The notes beneath the pieces were generated by a model. The model did not search any database and was not told the origin of the DNA. It was given only the letters and a program-made list of their open reading frames with translations. From Lepas anatifera (Eukaryota; Arthropoda; Thecostraca; Lepadidae): 64,000 nt of DNA. The stretch spans positions 230,654 through 294,653 of the forward strand of contig JAOTON010001055.1 in the NCBI GenBank assembly GCA_034440635.1. Reading direction: 5' to 3'. Position 1 is the first letter of the stretch, and every line of letters begins with the position of its first letter. Made by a program: the position numbers and the translations under genes. This document shows, one piece after another, positions 57,059 through 64,000 of the stretch.

Positions 57059-58797
57059 TCATTTGGAAAGAGGACTAACTTGTTCGATGATGCGTCGAAC
57101 TCGCTGCCGCATCAAATCCTTGTCGAAACGTCTAGTGGATGCAGTGGCCACCGCCTCTACATGCCAACAGACATACAAGCCGCATGAACTGCCGTCATCC
57201 TGGAGCGGTGTTTGCTCGGGCACCACTACACTCCACTGTCCCCACTTCAACTTCGGATTTCCAGCTTTCATCATGAGTTGAAGCACTTGGAGGTCTTTTT
57301 CTGATGGTGACTTTCGCAAGGAATCGAGGTACACGATTTTCTGGGAATCCCAGAGCACCACATACAGAGCCCAGTGGCAGCCTGCGATGTTTATGGGCAG
57401 CATCCATACGGCTGCCCTGCGGTGCTCTAGGAAGCGACGCACGCATTCCCAGCAAGCCACTTCCATTGCCGCTCTCCAAAAGACAGAAAAAGCTAGTCTT
57501 TCCGGCCTGTTGAACGCAACCGCCGCAGAAAAAGCATCGATGATGGTGTCGTCCAACCAATTCTGCCCCTCTAAACAGATAAGGTTAACGCAGCTTTTCT
57601 TGCGTGTATCCGACGTCACGGTGGGCTGCAGCGACGCCGGTTCGGTGCGTTTCTGGGCTGCGGTGTGGCCCACAGACCAGCTGCTGCTCGCCGGGACGTC
57701 AGGCCGAGGTGCCAGATTTCCACGGTATCCGACTTCACGGTGGGCTGCAGCGACGCCGGTTCGATGCGTTTCTGGGCTGCGGTGTGGCCCACAGACCAGC
57801 TGCTGCTCGCCGGGACGTCAGGCCGAGGTGCCCGCTTTCCACGTGTATCCGACGTCACGGTGGGCTGCAGCGACGCCGGTTCGGTGCGTTTCTGGGCTGC
57901 GGTGTGGCCCACAGACCAGCTGCTGCTCGCCGGGACGTCAGGCCGAGGTGCCAGATTTCCACGTGTATCCGACGTCACGGTGGGCTGCAGCGACGCCGGT
58001 TCGGTGCGTTTCTGGGCTGCGGTGTGGCCCACAGACCAGCTGCTGCTCGCCGGGACGTCAGGCCGAGGTGCCAGATTTCCACGTGTATCCGACGTCACGG
58101 TGGGCTGCAGCGACGCCGGTTCGGTGCGTTTCTGGGCTGCGGTGTGGCCCACAGACCAGCTGCTGCTCGCCGGGACGTCAGGCCGAGGTGCCAGATTTCC
58201 ACGTGTATCCGACGTCACGGTGGGCTGCAGCGACGCCGGTTCGGTGCGTTTCTGGGCTGCGGTGTGGCCCACAGACCAGCTGCTGCTCGCCGGGACGTCA
58301 GGCCGAGGTGCCAGATTTCCACGTGTATCCGACGTCACGGTGGGCTGCAGCGACGCCGGTTCGGTGCGTTTCTGGGCTGCGGTGTGGCCCACAGACCAGC
58401 TGCTGCTCGCCGGGACGTCAGGCCGAGGTGCCCGCTTTCCACGTGTATCCGACGTCACGGTGGGCTGCAGCGACGCCGGTTCGGTGCGTTTCTGGGCTGC
58501 GGTGTGGCCCACAGACCAGCTGCTGCTCGCGGGAATATCACATCGCGCTGTTCGGTACGAAAAACCCCGCTTTGGTCGTCGCGAGCCCCACTTCTCTTGC
58601 GCATCCCTGTGGTCTTCTGGAGCCTTTCGCTTTTTTGCACTGCACTTCTTTGGAGGTATGAGGTCCAGCTTCCGGCGGGCAGCCATGTCTTCCATGATTA
58701 GTTCAATCAAGTCCGCTGGAGACAGCTTCTTCTGATTGTGAAGGATGTTTTTTTCAGGGTCCGGAACCAACTTTCCACGCAGGCATTGCTCGCGCAA
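57059..58797 (-). pseudogene. Ulp1-like (C48) cysteine protease domain with 40-residue repeats, frameshifted
   Basis: The N-terminal part (58797 down to about 58560) is basic (KKCSAKKRKAPEDHRDAQEK). Then follow about eight 40-residue repeats (WSVGHTAAQKRTEPASLQPT within each). The C-terminal 180 residues (57600-57062) are a C48/Ulp1-type domain: NWLDD entry motif, catalytic His in GCHWALYV, Asp in VYLDS, oxyanion Gln in TPLQDD and Cys in GSSCGLYVCW. The full His-Asp-Cys triad is present. In this family the fold cleaves SUMO or related modifiers; transposon-borne copies have unknown targets. A one-base loss near 57724 (CACGGTATCC for CACGTGTATCC) puts the repeats and the protease in different frames. 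The start of this frame overlaps the transposase end, with a shift in an A7 run, so the two were probably one polyprotein. Confidence 0.85.
57601..58530. repeat. 120-bp coding minisatellite, nearly eight copies
   Basis: Units repeat every 120 bp, almost without change, from 57601 to about 58530. They differ mainly in CCAGATTTCC versus CCCGCTTTCC at one site. One unit has the CACGGTATCC deletion and a GACTTCACGG variant. 120 is a multiple of three, so all units code for the same 40 residues. Confidence 0.97.
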
Positions 58798-60215
58798 CTT
58801 TCAGCGAGGATGCAGGACCATAAGGGCGACAGTGGCATTATTCTAGTGCTGAGGAAGTCTGCCAGCCTGGGACAGTACGCTGAGTTGCTCACCACTGTGG
58901 TTTCTTCCAGCCCAGCCTCTTCCTGCTGGCGCACCAGATCAAAGTGGCGCCCTGACCTTGTGCTCCTGCGGTATGAGTGCCAGTCTTCATGTCTCTCATC
59001 CTCCTCGTCTGGTGCGGACACCTCCTCGTTGACGTTTCCGGCTGGCAGAAGAAGTACTGGCTCGTTCTTGGAGAGGAGAAGGCGGCACATGTCCCGAAAG
59101 CCAGCTTCTAACGCTGACACCGACTGGGCACCTTGCATTTGTCCGAACAGCCACATCACTGTCCTCCGCTCTGCAGTTTTCGCCCGTCCAAGATGGGTAA
59201 CGGTAGCCCGCGCTACATCGTGCGAGATATGACACACGCACAGTGATATGATGGTGGCTGGAGGTACGCTGTGGGGCTCACCGCAGGCCGCCTGCCAGGC
59301 CGAATCCAGGTATGATGGCAGCGTTGCACCGGCAAATGTCAAGCTGATCGCGTGAAGGAGGGCCCATGATAGGTCGCAAACCACACGGGGAGGTTGGAGC
59401 GGCTCTCCTTTCCGGTGCAGCGACGGTAGTCCCACTCGAGCTGATGCAGGAAGAACCTGATGGCCGGTACGTTGTGGCATTCCGCCAGCATATGACCGAC
59501 GGGAAATGACTCGTTTGGTAGCGAGGCGACGAGGGAGTAAAGGTACGGTCTTTTTCTCCAACCTGCTTGGTGACTGACCCAGTCGCATCTAGGTGTATCG
59601 TCCACCGCGCCGTTGTAAGACGTTTGAGGCCGTACTCACCGTAGATATGCACCATCAGTGGTGAGTCTGCGAGAACATGTACGTCACCTTTCATGACGCT
59701 GCTTGAAGAGTCGAGGGCAGCTGACACTCGTTTTAGAAGGTTGAGGTCTTCAATGAGCTTGACTGAGTAACGTTGTCTTGCGCGCGACTCGGCAGCAGCT
59801 GTACGCAGAACTTCACTGCTGGGAACCGCTGTGGTATTTCCATCCTGGAGTTGTTCAGCAGGAGCTGTCACCAGCATCTTGTTCCGGACTCTATGAGGTC
59901 CTCGCAACTGTACACTATCAGCGACACTGGCGCGATGCTTGCCGGAGAGGTGGCGGCCCCAACTTCCTCCGCCGTGCTTTATAACTCCCTTCTGAGTAAC
60001 ATTGAGAATCACGTGATCAGTTCTGGTCCTGCGCGTGAGTTTAAAGTTAATCACGTTTCTACACGTCGGGAACTTGCACGTGGCGTTGGCTGAGAATAGA
60101 GGTCCTTTCGTCTTACGTGAGTAACAAGTCTTCAAATGTCCACGCTTAAAAATGAGGACACACGGACGTTTCTGATTTGCAGCATATGCCTCATACAGCT
60201 TGGTCCGTCCAACCG
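58746..60215 (-). pseudogene. DDE-type transposase-like protein, broken by several frameshifts
   Basis: Reading on the minus strand through three frames: a Cys-containing N-terminal module (NATCKFPTCRNVINFKL near 60075); RHLSGKHRASV; SSEVLRTAAAESRARQRY; then IHLDATGSV (about 59570-59600), the likely first catalytic Asp. It continues YLYSLVASLPNESFPVGHML and ECHNVPAIRFFL in a second frame. In a third frame come VVCDLSWALLHA (likely second Asp, about 59370), ISLCVCHISHD (a C-x-x-H signature between the second Asp and the Glu) and NACVESWFRTLK (likely third acidic residue, about 58775). Frame changes near 59550, near 59390 and in the A7 run at about 58747-58753 make it non-functional as read. 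I recognise the layout from uncharacterised invertebrate and fish transposase-like proteins but cannot name the superfamily. Confidence 0.72.
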
Positions 60216-61274
60216 GAGGCTAGGTTGTTGGATCCTGTCTCCCCAGATGTCATTTCCAGCCAGGTTGTCTTGGATAGCATCAGCTTACTATTACAAGTGG
60301 ACTTCGCCCGCGAAGAAGACGGCAGACGTGATGACTCTGGCTGGTTTGGTGCTGGGCTGGGCACTGGTGAGTCTGCCTGTGCTGGGCTGGGCACTGGTGA
60401 GTCTGCCTGTGCTGGGCTGGGCACTGGTGAGTCTGCCTGTGCTGGGCTGGGCACTGGTGAGTCTGCCTGTGCTGGGCTGGGCACTGGTGAGTCTGCCTGT
60501 GCTGGACTGGGCACTGGGTGAGTCTGCCTGTGCTGGACTGGGCACTGGTGAGTCTGCCTGTGCTGGACTGGGCACTGATGAGTCTGCCTGTGCTGGACTG
60601 GGCACTGGTGAGTCTGCCTGTGCTGGACTGGGCACTGGTGAGTCTGCCTGTGCTGGACTGGGCACTGGTGAGTCTGCCTGTGCTGGGCTGGGCACTGGTG
60701 AGTCTGCCTGTGCTGGACTGGGCACTGGTGAGTCTGCCTGTGCTGGACTGGGCACTGATGAGTCTGCCTGTGCTGGACTGGGCACTGGTGAGTCTGCCTG
60801 TGCTGGACTGGGCACTGGTGAGTCTGCCTGTGCTGGACTGGGCACTGGTGAGTCTGCCTGTGCTGGGCTGGGCACTGGTGAGTCTGCCTGTGCTGGGCTG
60901 GGCACTGGTGAGTCTGCCTGTGCTGGGCTGGGCACTGGTGAGTCTGACTGTGCTGGGCTGGGCACTGGTGAGTCTGCCTGTGCTGGGCTGGGCACTGGTG
61001 AGTCTGCCTGTGCTGGACTGGGTGCTGGTGACTGTTCTTCGCAAGCCGCACTATCCAAATGGCAAAAAGACTCCACCAAGAGGTCGCAGTACAGGATGCT
61101 GTCCAGGAAGCGGTTGAAAGCCGCGTCCCTCTTCACTTTGTCCGCGTAATGCTTGCAGAGCCCTTTCCTATATCTTCGCTGCTTTTGATTTTTCGCTGCT
61201 CTTGATCCTAATGCATTCTTCCAGAAACTCAGATATTCTGGCTTGTTTCTTGCGGCGAGCTCCTTCAGCTTCAT
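60216..61274 (-). pseudogene. N-terminal part of transposon protein with 10-residue repeats
   Basis: Starting at an ATG at 61274 the frame encodes a basic, helical segment (MKLKELAARNKPEYLSFWKN, then RRYRKGLCKHYADKVKRDAA and RFLDSILYCDLLVESFCHLD). About 22 tandem copies of a 10-residue repeat, PSPAQADSPV, follow. An extra G near 60514 shifts the frame within the array; after it the same DNA reads differently, and the original frame resumes as PSPAPNQPESSRLPSS further on. Similarity to any known domain is not apparent. Its position directly upstream of the transposase suggests the N-terminus of the same protein, or a separate accessory protein. Further upstream, 61168-61401 holds another short basic frame in the terminal-repeat side. 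Confidence 0.6.
60350..61035. repeat. 30-bp coding minisatellite, about 22 copies
   Basis: Head-to-tail copies of GTGCTGG(G/A)CTGGGCACTG plus GTGAGTCTGCCT with mainly G/A and G/A-type single substitutions. One unit has an extra G (60514). On the plus strand each unit has the strong donor consensus CTG/GTGAGT, but the gene is on the minus strand. Confidence 0.97.
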
Positions 61275-61406
61275 TATCTAGGTGGAAGGAGGAGGAAGGA
61301 GGAGGATTAGGGTTGGCACGCAGGATTATAGGACACAGAAGGGTATATAGGAAATCACCGGACGAATGAAATTTCAGTTGGACTACATTCAGGAGCAACA
61401 TAGGAT

Positions 61407-61722
61407 GAATAAGGTCATGTCACGTCACGGGAGCATACAGTGATTGTTTTGCCAATAAATTCTCACTGAAGTGAGATAACGCTCTTACTTTGCTTGCATT
61501 GTGCTTATATCGTCACGGGGAGTCGATTGATATGCAACATGACCATGCCATATCGTCCTGTGGCCCTGACGTAGCTCGAGGTCATTTAATTTTCACAATT
61601 TGACCAAGGTCATGATCAAAGGCAAGGTTATATTATATATTATTCGATTCGCCCCGATGACAGGAATCCAACTATGCATAAATATTTTCTCTAGCTCCGC
61701 TGAGCAAATATCTAGAGGGAAA
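61407..61722. repeat. Right terminal inverted repeat (inner part)
   Basis: Reverse complement of 56041-56337. Similarity ends abruptly at about 61722-61724, before the outer tip that would be expected to end in GCGCGTGTTAA. Confidence 0.9.
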
Positions 61723-61724
61723 AA

Positions 61725-63819
61725 CGTACACTAGGGTGACCCCCGATGTACACTTTTTCAAGCACGCTCCCTTTCCTAGTCAATTTAGATGTCATCGAGG
61801 ACGCTAATGAAGACTTGAATACTTGCAAATTAGAAAATTATTTTTTGAGGTCCCAGGAAGCGAATGAAGATACGTATTTTTCGTTTTTTCGTCATTATTC
61901 AGCAAACAAGGCCTCCTGGACCCGGTGTTTATGGCATGACATGATAATCTTCCCTACTGAATATACCACGTACCTCAAGCCGTCTTTTGGCATTCAAAGG
62001 ATTTTCATACACATTACCGATGACGCAAAATTTTTACTTGACCCTGATGCTGTACCCGTCTTCACTGCCATCGGCTCATCTGTCAAGTACTAGTTCCAGC
62101 TTTCACCACCAGGTGACGTATAGCTTATTTTCCACTCAATGCATTCAAATCATACTAAAACTGGATTTGTATTGATAAAAAGCACAAATGACCATTAGGG
62201 CATTCTTAGTCACACATGTTTAACACATTATAGCAAAAATACACCATGAAGAAGCCCATGCGGTCGCAAATACAGCTTGGTCCACCGTCTACGAGAAAAC
62301 CAGAGCATCATTAAAATACGTACTGTATTGTCCGAACTTTTCGACCTGAGCCAAACTTGAATTGGCGGATGTACTGTTTCTTTGTGCCTTGTCCAACATG
62401 CTGCTTTCTGTTCAGCTTGTCAACGCCCTCGGCCCGGGTGGCCCTGTCTGTGATCAGCCAGCATGGCCACCGGCCGGTAGCTCATGCTCTGGGTGAGCCG
62501 TGTAGGCGTTCCCCTCCATGCTTTTCATGACTGCTCCCAGTAGCTCTACATGAAGGAATTTCTTTTGACGTCGAAAGGCCTCACAGGTGTGGGACAGGGC
62601 GTCTAGCACGTCTGGCTTGTTTGATATTCATGACCATTGTAACGTAGAGGCAGGTAATGTAGCGCGCCAGAGAAGCCAACTTTATAGACTGTTCTGTCCG
62701 AGTCATGCAGTAGCGGGAGGATAAGGCTCAGTGTCGTACACCATCGAGCCACGCACAGCTTTCTATGTCGCAGCCCTGCCACGGTTCTGCATCGCCACCG
62801 ATCACGGCGCGCGCACAGCGGTACAACAGCTTTATGTTACTGCCCGGACTGTTTTCTATATCTGAGGATATCTCCCGGGGAAATCTCTGCACTGAATGGG
62901 TGGGAACTTGACTGCTTCCAGGGCGTGAGCATCTCCAGCGGCCCACTGGACAAGAGACTCTTGTGAACGTGGCTGGACCTGATGTGAACTGATGTGGCAC
63001 TTCGCCGCCCCTGGGGCGCAACATTAAGTTTTCAAAAATGTCCCATGTCATTTGAAAGATAATTGAATTATGAGCAGAATGGTAAATTGGTGAGCGGTCT
63101 TTGAGCATTTCGCGCGGAAAATGTGCCAGCTATACCTTCGCATCCAAGTAAGCATCACAGGGCGCCTTACACCTCGACAGAAGGCTGGTGCTGCAGTGGC
63201 AGAAGTTGCCGCATGAAATGCAGCACCGTGGCAGGAGATCCACAGATGAACCCCACACCGCTGTATCGGGGAGCTGGCCTCACGGGCTGCAAGTCAATGC
63301 ACCGCGGTTTGAAGTTCGCCGCTGCCGGTAACAATGTTTTTGTTAAGAATCTTACCATTCGTTGTCGCATGGCTAAGTTGTACAAAACTGATAAGGCTCT
63401 ACAATTGTTGAAATTATATTCGTCTGGGAGAGAGTAGCGGGTGGTTGTGAAAGGCCAAAGTGCTTTACGTGGACGCCTGTTCTCTCAGGAACACAATGCA
63501 CATTGGACACTTGATGCACAGTGCACATTGAAAATCGGGGTACTTATGATATTCGAAAAAAAAATATGGTCCTAGACCAGGTCAAACCGAGCAATTCAAT
63601 CCCGTAAAGCCTGACTGAGAACGCAGGTCACCGATACGTTCAGCTCACACATCGCAGAGCATGTAATTATGCCATTCTGAACAAACCTCACGCTAGGCCA
63701 GAACAGCAACGCCATCCAATTCCATGAAGCCTACCTTGAGGAATGGAGAATTGACACGGAAAAATAAACCGATACGTTCTGCCGCTTATCGTTCATTACG
63801 TTTGAAAAAGAACACTCAC
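61725..63819. other. Unassigned sequence right of the transposon
   Basis: Several short open frames exist: plus strand 61746-62093 (115 codons, no family similarity seen), minus strand 62728-63108 (126 codons) and plus strand 63123-63437 (104 codons). None has a motif that I recognise, and they overlap stop-rich sequence without supporting splice sites. Small repeated phrases near 63570-63780 (CGATACGTTC, CAATTCCATGAAGCCT / CAATCCCGTAAAGCCT) hint at a decayed repeat. I do not call a gene. Confidence 0.4.
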
Positions 63820-64000
63820 GTCTGGCCTTCGCTGGCGGCGTCCCACAGCTGCCGTCTCAACCGGAGTCTTCGCCGGAAGCGAGGAGTCACCATCCTTCAC
63901 CGGCAGCGGGGAGTCACCATCCTCCACGGGCAGTGAGGACGCACCGCCAGAATCTCCGGCAGCCAGGCTATCTTGCCAACCGATCCACCGATGAGTCAGA
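63820..64000 (-). CDS. Possible exon at the window edge, unrecognised
   Basis: On the minus strand a frame open from the window edge (WIGWQDSLAAGDSGGASSLP, then two near-repeats of the 10-residue type P(V/L)xDGDSxLP) runs to AVGRRQRRPD. It ends at a strong donor (CCAGAC, then GTGAGTG) in phase 0. GC content is higher than in the flanks. The phase would suit the first TAK1 kinase exon (which starts in phase 0), but the peptide does not resemble the TAK1 N-terminus and 27 kb separates them. It may be an exon of another minus-strand gene or a coincidental frame. Confidence 0.3.

Larger units (their letters stand above)
55812..61724 (-). mobile_element. DNA transposon with DDE-type transposase and Ulp1-like domain
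   Basis: The left tip TTAACACGCGC (55812-55822) matches the ends of the short TTAA elements at 2945 and 51774. Inside it, 56041-56337 is the reverse complement of 61407-61722 (for example CATATCAATCGACTCCCCGTGA is present inverted at both sides), giving terminal inverted repeats of about 300 bp. The outer tip expected at the right is missing: similarity stops near 61724, so the right end is truncated or rearranged. The interior carries, on the minus strand, a transposase relic, a Ulp1-like protease domain and two coding minisatellites. I cannot place it in a named superfamily. A DDE core with a C-x-x-H signature and an attached Ulp1 peptidase is known from MULE and from KDZ/Zisupton-type elements, while TTAA sites suggest Kolobok or piggyBac. 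Confidence 0.8.

Noticed and set aside
57387..58735. Three long plus-strand frames over the 120-bp array
   Set aside because: Antisense shadows of the 40-residue repeat. The minus strand continues into a real Ulp1-like domain.
60136..61149. Plus-strand frame of GESACAGLGT repeats, superficially like an ice-binding or silk-type protein
   Set aside because: It is the antisense of the 30-bp array in the transposon gene. The minus-strand frame has unique, charged sequence upstream and fits the element's layout.
61746..62093. A 115-codon plus-strand frame right of the transposon
   Set aside because: Balanced amino-acid composition made it tempting, but I recognise no family and see no supporting promoter, splice or repeat context. 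It is kept only as a note in the unassigned region.

Overview
The window looks like nuclear DNA from an arthropod, possibly a crustacean. It has canonical GT-AG introns, non-LTR and DNA transposons, tRNA-derived SINE-like repeats, and long runs of TTAGG/CCTAA, the common arthropod telomere motif. Species cannot be fixed from this sequence.

Left part (about 1-37 kb, minus strand): a single split gene, the TAK1 (MAP3K7) kinase of the innate-immunity/JNK/NF-kB pathway. I traced nine exons by protein similarity, splice sites and matching codon phase: 36694-36922, 35373-35481, 33934-34076, 32851-33038, 31625-31758, 29995-30095, 28984-29521, 28478-28639 and 554-678. The first five hold the kinase domain; the rest hold the linker and the start of the C-terminal region. 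The N-terminal exon and the last (TAB2/3-binding) exons were not found or lie outside. Exon 32851-33038 carries one extra base in a run of five G that breaks the frame. The introns hold many minisatellites (units of 26-66 bp), a truncated RpS28 retrocopy, small TTAA-flanked transposons and SINE-like repeats. The most unusual feature is that at three exons (33934, 31625, 28478) the adjacent minisatellite is built from copies of the exon's own 3' end plus its 5' splice site, giving runs of duplicated splice donors beside the real one. Two other exons have arrays just upstream of their acceptors.

Middle part (about 37-52 kb): no gene recognised. It contains a 1.27-kb inverted repeat whose arms carry TTAGG/TCAGG arrays pointing head to head, then an 8.7-kb satellite of about 32 copies of a 275-277 bp unit, part of which has a six-unit higher-order period of exactly 1659 bp.

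Right part (about 52-64 kb): a TTAA-flanked short transposon, a SINE-like repeat, a dead LINE split by a 293-bp fold-back insertion with a 12-bp target duplication, and a roughly 5.9-kb DNA transposon. That transposon has long inverted repeats and a frameshifted DDE-type transposase joined to a Ulp1-like cysteine protease domain, with in-frame 10-residue and 40-residue tandem repeats. Its left tip matches the ends of the two short TTAA elements, which suggests an autonomous/non-autonomous relationship. The last 2 kb are unassigned apart from a possible exon at the window edge.
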